From DASYRM01 sp036004405 (lineage in GTDB: Bacteria; Acidobacteriota; Vicinamibacteria; Vicinamibacterales; UBA2999), in NCBI GenBank assembly GCA_036004405.1, contig DASYRM010000159.1, positions 1-64,000 on the forward strand: a stretch of DNA of 64,000 nt, read 5' to 3'. Below, piece after piece: positions 7,746 to 15,546 of this stretch; position 1 is the stretch's first letter; each line of letters starts with the position of its first letter. The translations under genes were made by a program, and so were the position numbers. The notes under the pieces are model-generated. The model was given only the letters and a program-made list of their open reading frames with translations. It was not told the origin of the DNA and ran no database searches.

Positions 7746-8837
7746 ATGCCGACCACCACCCGTATCTTCAACTTCTCCGCCGGTCCCGCCGTCCTGCCCG
7801 TGCCCGTGCTCGAACAGGCGCAGCGCGACATGCTGTCGCTGCCGGGCGTCGGCATGTCGGTGATGGAGATCAGCCATCGGTCGAAGGCGTTCGAGGATCT
7901 CCTCAACGGCGCCATCGCGGACTTCCGCTCGCTGACCGGCGCGCCCGACTCCTACAAGGTCCTGATGCTCCAGGGCGGCGCCAGCCTGCAGTTCTCGATG
8001 GTGCCGATGAACCTGCTGACGCCGGGCAGCACCGCGGATTACATCGACACCGGCACGTGGGCCGACAAGGCGGCCAAGGAAGCCAAGCGCGTCGGGCCCG
8101 TCAACGTCACCGGCTCGACGAAGGCCGACAACTACAACCGGATTCCTACCGCCGCGGAGCTGGCGCTGACCCCGGGCGCTGCCTACGTGCATCTCACGAC
8201 CAACAACACCATCGAAGGCACCGAATGGCACTCGCTGCCGGACGTCGGGGCCGCGCCGCTCGTGGCCGACGCCTCCTCCGACATCCTCAGCCGCCCGATC
8301 GACGTCTCGCGCTACGGGCTGATCTACGCGGGAGCGCAGAAGAACCTCGGCCCCTCGGGCGTCACGCTGGTCGTGATTCGAGAGGATCTGATCGCGCGCT
8401 CGCAGGCGTCGCTGCCCGCGATGCTCAACTACAAGGTGCAGGTCGAGAACAACTCGCTGTACAACACGCCCAACACCTTCGGCGTCTACATCCTCGGGCT
8501 CACGCTCAAGTGGATTCAATCTCAGGGCGGACTGGCCGGGGTGGGCGCCGTGAACGAGCGCAAGGCGAAGCGGCTCTACACTGAGATCGATCGCACCGGC
8601 TTCTACCGCGGCACCGCGCAGCCGGCGAGCCGCTCGCTCATGAACGTGACCTTCCGGCTGCCGTCCGAGGAGCTCGAAAAGGCGTTCGACAAGCAGGCCA
8701 CCGCCAACGGCCTGGACGGCCTGAAGGGGCACCGCTCGGTGGGCGGCATGCGCGCGTCAATCTACAACGCGTTCCCGGAAGAAGGCGTGGACGCGCTGGT
8801 GCAGTTCATGCGCGAGTTCGAACGCACCAACGGATAG
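7746..8837 (+). CDS. serC: Phosphoserine aminotransferase
   Basis: The product has 363 residues, normal for SerC, a PLP-dependent class V aminotransferase that makes 3-phosphoserine from 3-phosphohydroxypyruvate and also acts in PLP synthesis. The start FNFSAGPAVLPVPVLEQAQ matches the family. So do GMSVMEISHRSKAF, VLMLQGGASLQF, the LTTNNTIEGTEW motif, the PLP lysine region IYAGAQKNLGPSGVTLVVIR, and the C-terminal GLKGHRSVGGMRASIYNAFP that binds substrate phosphate. AGGA precedes the ATG by 7 nt, and TAGGAT at 7734-7739 could instead be a -10 box. Confidence 0.95.
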   Translation: MPTTTRIFNFSAGPAVLPVPVLEQAQRDMLSLPGVGMSVMEISHRSKAFEDLLNGAIADFRSLTGAPDSYKVLMLQGGASLQFSMVPMNLLTPGSTADYIDTGTWADKAAKEAKRVGPVNVTGSTKADNYNRIPTAAELALTPGAAYVHLTTNNTIEGTEWHSLPDVGAAPLVADASSDILSRPIDVSRYGLIYAGAQKNLGPSGVTLVVIREDLIARSQASLPAMLNYKVQVENNSLYNTPNTFGVYILGLTLKWIQSQGGLAGVGAVNERKAKRLYTEIDRTGFYRGTAQPASRSLMNVTFRLPSEELEKAFDKQATANGLDGLKGHRSVGGMRASIYNAFPEEGVDALVQFMREFERTNG

Positions 8838-8841
8838 CGGC

Positions 8842-8863
8842 AGGCGGACCTGACGGTCCGCCT
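8842..8863. repeat. Palindromic repeat P4 (family P)
   Basis: The arms AGGCGGACC and GGTCCGCCT flank the loop TGAC, followed by CTACG. It sits between convergent serC and pcnB; the pcnB stop codon directly abuts the right arm at 8864. Confidence 0.88.
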
Positions 8864-10195
8864 CTACGTACCCAAAGCGGGCGGTGGCCGCCTGCGTCCT
8901 CTGCGGCGGCGCCGGCGGCGGCGCGGCCGTTCACCCTCTCCTTCGGCCTCACCGGGTTCAGCGGGTTGCGCGCCGGCGTGCTCGACGAAGGCACGCCATT
9001 CGGCCACGGCCTCCGGCGCCTGGCCGTGAATCTCGAGCCACGTCAGCGCTTCGCGGAACGTGCCCTTGTGCATCAGCACGCGACGCGCGCGCGGCGCCAG
9101 CTTGGCGTCCACCAGCCGCCGCTGCAGGCCGAGGATCTGCCGCAGCCGCTCGATGTCGCGCCGCGCCAGCGGCAGCAGCCCGAGCGAGATGCGCGGCTCC
9201 TTTTTCATGTCCTCGGTCCAGCGCGGCGGGTGGGTCACCGCTCTGGCGGCCGGCGGGATCGGCATCAGCAGCGATCCCAGCAGAATCGGGTTGGTGAGTG
9301 TGTCCGGCGCCGACTCGTGCCGGTTGCGGTATGCGTCCAGCGCCGCCAGCGACTGCCACAGCGCATCGCCCGCGTCCGCCTGCAGCTCCTCCGAGATCGG
9401 CCCCAGCAGCCTGTGCTCGGCCAGCATCCGGAACGCGCGCTCGGCGGCGCCCGAGCGCAGCAGCTTGTAGAACTCCTCGATCAGGCGCGCGGGTGCGCTG
9501 CGGGCGATGTCGTTGCGGTGAGCGGCAATGGCCGCCTCGATCGGCGCGTCGATCGTGAAGTTCAGCCGCGCCGCCATCGCCACGGCCCTTAGCATCCGCA
9601 CCGGGTCTTCCTGGAAGCGCTCCTCGGGGACGCCGATGCAGCGCACGATGCCGTGCTGCAGATCCTCGAGGCCGCCGGTGTAGTCGATGATCGAGAAGGT
9701 CTCGATGTCGTAGAACAGCGCGTTGATCGTGAAGTCGCGCCGGAAGGCGTCCTGCTCGGGCGTCCCGAACGTGTTGTCGCGGTGAATCAGCCGGTCGCGC
9801 GCGTCGTCGAGCTCGGGTGCGGCGACGTCGCTCTCCGGCGGCGCCAGCGTCTGCAGCGGACTGTCGGACGCCGCCGCCTCCTCGGCCGACACCTGTCGCC
9901 GAAAGGTGGCCACCTCGATGGTCTTCTCGCCGAACCTCACATGCGCCAGCCGGAAGCGCCGGCCGATGATCCAGCAGTTGCGGAAGAGCTTTTTGACCTC
10001 GTAGGGGTGCGCCGACGTGCCGATGTCGAAGTCCTTCGGCTTGCGGCCCAGCAGCAGGTCGCGCACGCTGCCTCCCACGAGATACGCCGTGTAGTTGGAC
10101 TGATTGAGTCGGTACAGAACCTTGAGGGCTTCCGGATCGATGAGTTTGCGGGACAATGCGTGCTCGGGTCGCGGCACGATCTTAGGCTCACCCAT
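8864..10195 (-). CDS. pcnB: Poly(A) polymerase / CCA-adding-family nucleotidyltransferase
   Basis: The product has 443 residues. The nucleotidyltransferase head shows YLVGGSVRDLLLGRKPKDFDIGT (GG and DxD, residues about 40-62), then RRDFTINALFYD and RFQEDPVRMLRAVAMAARL, typical of PcnB. The insert between GEKTIEVATFRR and the RRDF motif is as long as in PcnB rather than Cca. It ends in a short disordered tail with eight consecutive arginines followed by G-RRRPP, which probably binds RNA. It should add A tails to RNA and so affect RNA decay. The last residues come from sequence beside repeat P4. Confidence 0.9.
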   Translation of the reverse strand: MGEPKIVPRPEHALSRKLIDPEALKVLYRLNQSNYTAYLVGGSVRDLLLGRKPKDFDIGTSAHPYEVKKLFRNCWIIGRRFRLAHVRFGEKTIEVATFRRQVSAEEAAASDSPLQTLAPPESDVAAPELDDARDRLIHRDNTFGTPEQDAFRRDFTINALFYDIETFSIIDYTGGLEDLQHGIVRCIGVPEERFQEDPVRMLRAVAMAARLNFTIDAPIEAAIAAHRNDIARSAPARLIEEFYKLLRSGAAERAFRMLAEHRLLGPISEELQADAGDALWQSLAALDAYRNRHESAPDTLTNPILLGSLLMPIPPAARAVTHPPRWTEDMKKEPRISLGLLPLARRDIERLRQILGLQRRLVDAKLAPRARRVLMHKGTFREALTWLEIHGQAPEAVAEWRAFVEHAGAQPAEPGEAEGEGERPRRRRRRRRGRRRPPPALGT

Positions 10196-10238
10196 CGGCT
10201 TCGGATTGTAGCAAAGCGGTAAGTGCTAGCATGCCCGT

Positions 10239-11051
10239 ATGCGGACATATCTCGTGTCCATACTGGTGCTTGCGGTCATCGGCGCGGTGCCGGGCCGCCT
10301 CGAGGCCGCCGAATCGCCCGCCCTCGCGCGCGCGCGCGCCCTTTACAACTCCGGCGACTACGAGGGCGCGATCGACGCCGCGTCGGTGTCGCGGCGCGAG
10401 ACGCAATGGGCCGATGCGTCGGCGCTCGTCATCGCCCGCGCCCACCTCGAACGCTACCGTCAGAGCATGAACGCCTCGGAGCTGGCCGACGCGCGCGAAG
10501 CGCTGCAGGCGGTTCGCGTCGGGTCGCTGAACCCTCGCGATCAGGTGGACCTGTTGATCGGGCTCGGCCAGGCGCTCTATCTCGGCGAAGTGTATGGTCC
10601 GGCCGCCGATCTGTTCGGCACCGCGCTCGAGAAGGGCATGCTCCTGGGGCCGCGCGATCGCACGATGCTCCTGGACTGGTGGGCGACGGCGCTCGATCGC
10701 GACGCGCAGACGCGCCCTTACGACCGGCGGTCGCCCGTCTATCAGCGCATCGGCGAGCGCATGGACGTCGAGCTGCGCGACGACCCGTCGAGCGGCGTGG
10801 CGAACTACTGGCAGGTGGTGGCCGCCAGGGGTGTCGGCGACCTCGACCGCGCGTGGAGCGCCGCAATCGCCGGATGGGTCCGTTCCACGCTCAACCCCAC
10901 GACCATGGGACAGCTGCGCGGCGATCTCGATCGCGTGATGGAGCAGGCGCTCATCCCCGAGCGCGCCCGGTCGAGCCCGTCGCGAGAGGGTCTCGATCCG
11001 GTCGAGATGCTGCGCGCGGAGTGGGCGCTCGTCAAGCAGAACTGGAAGTAG
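10239..11051 (+). CDS. Secreted TPR-like protein of unknown function
   Basis: The product has 270 residues. A signal peptide (RTYLVSILVLAVIGAVPGRLEA) is followed by a mostly helical body beginning SPALARARALYNSGDYEGAIDAA, which reads as a TPR-type repeat. A second helical pair follows around LLIGLGQALYLGEVYGPAADLFGTAL, so it should act in the periplasm. The specific function is not recognised. TAGCAT at 10227-10232 ends 6 nt before the ATG and TTGTAG lies 15 nt further up, which suggests a leaderless transcript. It is divergent from pcnB. Confidence 0.75.
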   Translation: MRTYLVSILVLAVIGAVPGRLEAAESPALARARALYNSGDYEGAIDAASVSRRETQWADASALVIARAHLERYRQSMNASELADAREALQAVRVGSLNPRDQVDLLIGLGQALYLGEVYGPAADLFGTALEKGMLLGPRDRTMLLDWWATALDRDAQTRPYDRRSPVYQRIGERMDVELRDDPSSGVANYWQVVAARGVGDLDRAWSAAIAGWVRSTLNPTTMGQLRGDLDRVMEQALIPERARSSPSREGLDPVEMLRAEWALVKQNWK

Positions 11052-11083
11052 GTGGGCTTCTTGCACTGGCGGCGCACGTGGCT

Positions 11084-11101
11084 GCAGGCCCTCAAGCCTG
11101 C
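11084..11101. repeat. Palindromic repeat P5 (GCAGGC variant)
   Basis: The arms GCAGGC and GCCTGC flank the loop CCTCAA and are preceded by ACGTGGCT, as in P2. It lies between the TPR-like gene and the DinB gene. Confidence 0.75.
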
Positions 11102-11118
11102 CGTTCCAGAGGTGGCGC

Positions 11119-11625
11119 ATGAAACTGACTGAGCTGCTGCTCAACGAGCTCGAGAGCGAAGCGGAAAAGAGCCGGCGCGCGATCGAGTGCGTGCCCGACG
11201 GCAGGCACGACTGGAAACCGCACGACCGCTCGATGATCTTCGGCTACCTGGCCGACATGGTGGCCAACATCCCGAACTGGGTGGCGATGATCGTCAACCA
11301 GGACGAGCTCGACGTGGCGCCGCCCGGCGGCTCGCAGCAGAAGCGCGAGCCCAACACGACGAGCGCCGCGCTGCTGGCCGGGCTCGACAAGTCGATGGGC
11401 GCCGCGCGCGAGGCGCTGACCAAAACCGACGACGCCCACCTCGAAACCTCGTGGCGTCTCCTTGCCGGCGGGCGGCCGGTGATGCAGATGTCACGGCATC
11501 TGATGATTCGCGACACCATCAACCACTGGGTGCACCATCGCGGGCAGATGACGGTGTATCTGCGGCTGATGGGCGCGAAGGTGCCGGCGCTCTACGGCCC
11601 CTCGGCCGACGACCAGCGGTTCTGA
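11119..11625 (+). CDS. DinB-family protein lacking one metal ligand
   Basis: The product has 168 residues with the four-helix DinB/YfiT fold: KLTELLLNELESEAEKSRRAIECVPDGRHDWKPH, a helix LADMVANIPNWVAMI, and the C-terminal INHWVHHRGQMTVYLRLMG. The HHRGQ pair that normally holds two of the three metal-binding histidines is intact. The first histidine, found as AMHVAAIP in the paralogue at 21616-22119, is replaced by Met (ADMVANIP). Most DinB proteins are thiol-linked or metal-dependent transferases or of unknown activity, so loss of a ligand suggests an altered or lost catalytic role. AGGTGG precedes the ATG. Confidence 0.85.
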   Translation: MKLTELLLNELESEAEKSRRAIECVPDGRHDWKPHDRSMIFGYLADMVANIPNWVAMIVNQDELDVAPPGGSQQKREPNTTSAALLAGLDKSMGAAREALTKTDDAHLETSWRLLAGGRPVMQMSRHLMIRDTINHWVHHRGQMTVYLRLMGAKVPALYGPSADDQRF

Positions 11626-11640
11626 CGCCCACGCTCGTAG

Positions 11641-11689
11641 AGGCGGACCTCCCAGGTCCGCCTCTAGGCGCACCTCAAGAGGTGCGCCT
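11641..11689. repeat. Double palindrome P6a/P6b between convergent genes
   Basis: There are two hairpins in series. The first, at 11641-11663, has arms AGGCGGACCT and AGGTCCGCCT around CCC. The second, at 11666-11689, has arms AGGCGCACCTC and GAGGTGCGCCT around AA. The array is bounded by CGTAG on the left and CTACG on the right. The second stem differs in sequence but keeps perfect pairing. Confidence 0.9.
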
Positions 11690-11697
11690 CTACGTGG

Positions 11698-13755
11698 CTA
11701 CGTCGCCGAGCGCGCGATCTGGATGCCCAGCTTCCGCATGCGGAATTGCAGCGTCGAGCGCTTCATCCCCAGCCGGGCGGCGGCGCCGTTCGGGCCGGCA
11801 ATCACCCATCGCGACTGCTCGAGCGCAGCCAGGATCTGGCTGCGTTCGGCCTCGTCGAGCGTGCCGCGCAGCGTCGCGGCCACGGCGGGCCGGCTGTTCT
11901 CGGGGCGAATGGCGTTGGGGCGCAGGTCCGCCACCGGGACTTTGAGCACCGGCCCGCGCGACACGATCACCGCGCGCTCGATCACGTTCTGCAGCTCGCG
12001 GATGTTCCCGGGCCAGGGATAGTGCACGAGCGTTTCCATGACCTCGGACGGGATGGTGTCGATCGCCCGGTTGTTGCGGCGGGCGAACTGCTGCACGAAG
12101 TGCCGCACCAGCACCGGGATGTCCTCGGGCCGCTCTCGGAGCGGCGGAATCCGCACCGGAAACACGTTGAGGCGGTAGTAGAGGTCCGAGCGGAACGTCT
12201 GCTCTGCCACCATCTCCCCGAGGTCGCGATTGGTCGCGGCGATCAGCCGCGCGTCGGTGCGCAGCGTGCGTGAGCTGCCGAGGCGTTCGAACTCGCGTTC
12301 CTGCAGCACGCGCAGCAGCTTGGGCTGCAGCTCCAGCGGAATCTCCCCGACCTCGTCGAGGAACATCGTGCCGCGATGCGCCAGCTCGAAACGGCCGACG
12401 CGCTGGCTGATGGCGCCGGTGAAGGCGCCCCTCTCGTGGCCGAAGAGCTCGCTTTCGAGCAGGCCGGTCGGAATGGCTGCGCAGTTCATCTTCACGAAGG
12501 CGTTGGCTTTGCGGGTGCTCAAGTTGTGCACCGCCCGCGCGATGAGCTCCTTGCCCGTGCCCGTCTCGCCGTAGATCAACGTCGTGGAGTCGGTGGGGGC
12601 CACGGTCTCCACCTTCCGGAGCACGCGCCGCAGCCCTTCGCTGTTGCCGACGATCTCGTCGAAGTTCAGCTCGCTGCGGATCTCGTCCTCGAGGTAGACC
12701 TTCTCCTGCGTCAGCTTGTCCTTCAGGTCGGCAATCTGCCCGTAGGCCAGGGCGTTCTCCACCGCGATGGCCACCTGCTTCGCCACGTCGCCGAGGAACG
12801 CCATATCGTCGTCGTTGAACGCCCCCTCGCGGCGGGTGCCCAGGCTCATGACGCCGAGGATGCGGTCGCGGCTGATGAGCGGAATCCGGCACAGCGACTG
12901 CGGGTGCTCGTCCTTGATCATCCCGTCGCGCTCGATCTCCTCGGGGGTCAGGTTGATCGCCTGCCCGGTGGCGAACACGCGCGCGACGGTGTGCCCCGGG
13001 GTGGCGCTCATGCCTTCGTGGATCACACCCGTGCCGGTGGGGAAGTCGAGCGCGTAGAGGCGCAGCTCGCCGGTGTCGGGATCGGGCAGCGACACGCCGG
13101 CGCCGTCGCAGTGCATCACGCGGCGGATGCTGGCCGACACCTCGCGCAGCAGCTCGCGAAGATCCAGCGTCGACACGACGCGGTTGGTGAGATCGAGCAG
13201 CAGCCGCAGCCGCTCTTCCGACCGCTGCGACTCGCGGAAGTTGTGCGCGTCGTCCATGGCGAGCGCAATCTGCGAGGCGGCGAGCGCCAGAAAGCGCACG
13301 TCCTCGTCGCCGTACGCCTCGGGCAGGCGGCTCGACACCACCAGACTCCCCAGCCGGCGATGCGCCGTGCTCAACGGCAGCGCGCACATCGACTGCAGCC
13401 CCAGGATGCGCATCCGCTCCATGCTCGGGCGGCAGCGCGTCTCGCGTTCCACCAGCGGCACCACGAGCGGCTGCTGGTGCTCGTGCACCCACGACGCCAC
13501 GCTCTCCTCCCGCTCGGCGCTCGTGAGCGGGCACAGCCCGGCGTGCGGCACGTCGGAGCGCCAGTTCACCTTGGTGGCTGTTTCGTCGAACTGCGCGATG
13601 GCATCGAACGGCACCACCCGCCGGAGCTCCTCGGCGAGCAGGCCGAACAGATCCCCATCGACCGGTTGGGAGCGGATGGCATCGGCGAGCCGCATCAACG
13701 ACTCGTAGCGCGCCGATGGCGACGCGCCGGCTACGGCAATCTGGGTCTCGGACAT
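11698..13755 (-). CDS. Sigma54-dependent transcriptional activator with two GAF domains
   Basis: The product has 685 residues when started at ATG 13755 (MSETQ), preceded by GGGAGT. Two GAF sensor domains (about 25-165 and 180-335) are followed by an AAA+ domain with Walker A GETGTGKE, the sigma54-contact loop GAFTGA, Walker B GTMFLDEVGEIP and the R-finger region. A Fis-type HTH closes the protein (NGAAARLGMKRSTLQFRMRKLGI). The layout is FhlA-like. It lacks a receiver domain, so a small molecule or redox signal probably acts through GAF. It is divergent from the efflux operon, and the paired dyads plus sigma54-like promoter between them make that operon its probable target. Confidence 0.92.
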   Translation of the reverse strand: MSETQIAVAGASPSARYESLMRLADAIRSQPVDGDLFGLLAEELRRVVPFDAIAQFDETATKVNWRSDVPHAGLCPLTSAEREESVASWVHEHQQPLVVPLVERETRCRPSMERMRILGLQSMCALPLSTAHRRLGSLVVSSRLPEAYGDEDVRFLALAASQIALAMDDAHNFRESQRSEERLRLLLDLTNRVVSTLDLRELLREVSASIRRVMHCDGAGVSLPDPDTGELRLYALDFPTGTGVIHEGMSATPGHTVARVFATGQAINLTPEEIERDGMIKDEHPQSLCRIPLISRDRILGVMSLGTRREGAFNDDDMAFLGDVAKQVAIAVENALAYGQIADLKDKLTQEKVYLEDEIRSELNFDEIVGNSEGLRRVLRKVETVAPTDSTTLIYGETGTGKELIARAVHNLSTRKANAFVKMNCAAIPTGLLESELFGHERGAFTGAISQRVGRFELAHRGTMFLDEVGEIPLELQPKLLRVLQEREFERLGSSRTLRTDARLIAATNRDLGEMVAEQTFRSDLYYRLNVFPVRIPPLRERPEDIPVLVRHFVQQFARRNNRAIDTIPSEVMETLVHYPWPGNIRELQNVIERAVIVSRGPVLKVPVADLRPNAIRPENSRPAVAATLRGTLDEAERSQILAALEQSRWVIAGPNGAAARLGMKRSTLQFRMRKLGIQIARSAT

Positions 13756-13790
13756 GACTCCCCGATTCTCGCACCAATCGTGCCCAAATG

Positions 13791-13828
13791 TTGGCAGATG
13801 CCAAGTGTTGGGCATTGGCACCTGCCAA
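13791..13828. promoter_or_regulatory. Paired dyad sites (candidate enhancer for the sigma54 activator)
   Basis: Two perfect 14-bp dyads, TTGGCA-GA-TGCCAA (13791-13804) and TTGGCA-CC-TGCCAA (13815-13828), are spaced 24 bp centre to centre. A partial third half-site (CGGCA) follows. They lie between the activator gene and the efflux operon, about 75-110 bp upstream of a sigma54-like promoter, which is the usual position of enhancer sites. Confidence 0.7.
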
Positions 13829-13890
13829 TCGGCAGCCGGTCATTTCAGCTAAATCATTCTTGATAGACGACTTGTTCGCCGAACGTGTCC

Positions 13891-13906
13891 TGGCAGCCCG
13901 CGTGCT
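13891..13906 (+). promoter_or_regulatory. Sigma54-type promoter candidate
   Basis: TGGCAGC-CCGC-GTGCT has the required GG at -24 and GC at -12 with exactly 10 bp between them. It matches the consensus TGGCACG-N4-TTGCW except at three positions. The start of transcription would fall near 13917, giving a leader of about 20 nt to the ATG at 13937. Confidence 0.6.
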
Positions 13907-13936
13907 CTTGTGGGTGGTCGAAGGCAGGACACGCAG

Positions 13937-15538
13937 ATGTTGAGAGTCACGGTGCACGACACGGAGAAGACCTGGCGGCTGCAGCTCGAAGGCAAGCTGG
14001 CGGGCGAGGCGGTCATCGAGGTGGAGCGCGCCTGGCTGGACGCCCCGGCGGCCAAGCCCCTCGAAATCGATATGCGCGCGGTGAGCTGCGCCGACCCGGC
14101 GGGCCAGCGCCTGCTCTATCGCATGCATCGCGCCGGCGCCGCGCTGGTGGCGCAGGGCGTCGCCATGAAGGCGCTGGTCGACGAGATCCGCGACGGTCGC
14201 CTCGAGGCGGGCATCGTGGCGCGGTTTGTCGCGCTGCTGGTGCTGGCGCTGTTGCTCCCCACGCGGCCCGCGTCAGCGCAGGCCGGCGCCGCGCCGCTGC
14301 GCCTGACCCTGCAGCAGGCGGTGACGCTCGGTCTGAAGCAGGCGCCCGAAATCGCGATTGCCAACCTCAATCTCGCCGAGAGCCAGCAGGGTCGCACCGC
14401 TGCTCGCGGGGCGCTGTTGCCCCAGGTGTCCTTCGCTGTGTCGGAGAAGGTGACGCGCGCGAGCCTCGAGGCGCTGTTCGGCAGGAAGGTGGCTGGCTTT
14501 CCCGACCACTCGGGCCCCTTCTGGTCCTTCGAGGCTGGCCCGACCGCGTCGGTGCCGGTGTTCGATCTGACGCTGTGGAACCAGTGGCGCGCATCGCGCG
14601 AGGGCGTGAACGCCGCAGCGGCGCAGCAGACGACCGCCCGTGAGCTGAACGCGCAGCTGGTGGTGTCGCAGTACCTCGGCACGCTGCGCGCGTCGGCCGA
14701 GGTCGAGGCCGCGGCGTCGCGCCTGGATCTGGCCAAGGCGCTCTTCGACCTCGCCAGCGACATGCAGCGCAACGGTGTCGGGACGAGCCTCGACACGCTG
14801 CGCGCCAACGTCGAGTACCAGAACGAGCGGCAGCGGCACACCGAAGCCTCGGCCCAGCTCGCCATTTCGCTCCAGGGCTTGCGGCGGCTGCTCAGCCTCG
14901 ACCCCGATCAGCCGATCGAGCTGGCCGATCGCGCGAGCTTCTTCGAAACCCCGGTGCTGAGCGTGGAAGGCAGCCTCGAGCGCGCCTATCAGCAGCGGCC
15001 CGAGCTGAAGGCGGTGGCCTCGCAGATCAAGACCGCGTCGCTGCTGAAGCAGTCGGCGCAGAGCGAGCGGCTGCCGCGACTGTCGCTGGCCGGCGGGTGG
15101 AGCTATCAGGGGCTGCGCCCCGCCACCTCGATTCCCGCCTACCAGTACGGCGCCTACCTGCAGGTGCCGCTCTTCACCGGCGGGCGGATCGGTGCCGAAG
15201 TGGCCACGCGCGACATCGAGGTCCGCAAGCTCACCGAGGCGCAGCGCCAGGTGCGTGACCAGGTCGGGTACGAAGTGCGCACCGCGTCGACGCGGGTGGA
15301 CGCGGCCCGTACCGAAGTGGAGGCGGCAAACCTCGGCGTGACGCTGGCGCGCGAGGGCGTCACGCAGGCTCAGGACCGCTTCCGGGCCGGCGTCGCCAAC
15401 AACATCGAAGTGATCACGGCGCAGAACGAGCTGTCGCGCGCCAACGACAACCAGATCTCCGCGCTCTACCGCTACAACCAGGCTCGTGCCGACGTCGCCC
15501 GCGCCACCGGCCAGATGGAATCGCTCTACGCGAACTGA
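13937..15538 (+). CDS. STAS-like domain fused in frame to a TolC-family outer-membrane efflux protein
   Basis: The frame from ATG 13937 gives 533 residues. Residues 1-90 look like a STAS/anti-sigma-antagonist-type fold (RVTVHDTEKTWRLQLEGKL ... LEIDMRAVSCADPAGQRLLYRMHRAGAAL). At about residue 95 there is a complete signal peptide (ARFVALLVLALLLPTRPASAQAG), then the TolC repeats with LTLQQAVTLGLKQAPEIAIANLNL and the second half around LERAYQQRPELKAVASQIK. An in-frame GTG at 14216, preceded by GAGGCGGG, could start a normal exported TolC of about 440 residues. The STAS part may therefore be a separate product, a fusion, or a regulatory N-terminus. The next gene is an EmrA-like adaptor 8 nt downstream. 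Confidence 0.82.
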   Translation: MLRVTVHDTEKTWRLQLEGKLAGEAVIEVERAWLDAPAAKPLEIDMRAVSCADPAGQRLLYRMHRAGAALVAQGVAMKALVDEIRDGRLEAGIVARFVALLVLALLLPTRPASAQAGAAPLRLTLQQAVTLGLKQAPEIAIANLNLAESQQGRTAARGALLPQVSFAVSEKVTRASLEALFGRKVAGFPDHSGPFWSFEAGPTASVPVFDLTLWNQWRASREGVNAAAAQQTTARELNAQLVVSQYLGTLRASAEVEAAASRLDLAKALFDLASDMQRNGVGTSLDTLRANVEYQNERQRHTEASAQLAISLQGLRRLLSLDPDQPIELADRASFFETPVLSVEGSLERAYQQRPELKAVASQIKTASLLKQSAQSERLPRLSLAGGWSYQGLRPATSIPAYQYGAYLQVPLFTGGRIGAEVATRDIEVRKLTEAQRQVRDQVGYEVRTASTRVDAARTEVEAANLGVTLAREGVTQAQDRFRAGVANNIEVITAQNELSRANDNQISALYRYNQARADVARATGQMESLYAN

Positions 15539-15546
15539 GGGGAACC

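Noticed and set aside
13759..13786. Sigma54-type promoter on the minus strand for the activator gene itself (GGCAC-N-TGC)
   Set aside because: It would start transcription only about 4 nt from the ATG and has poor -12 and -24 agreement.
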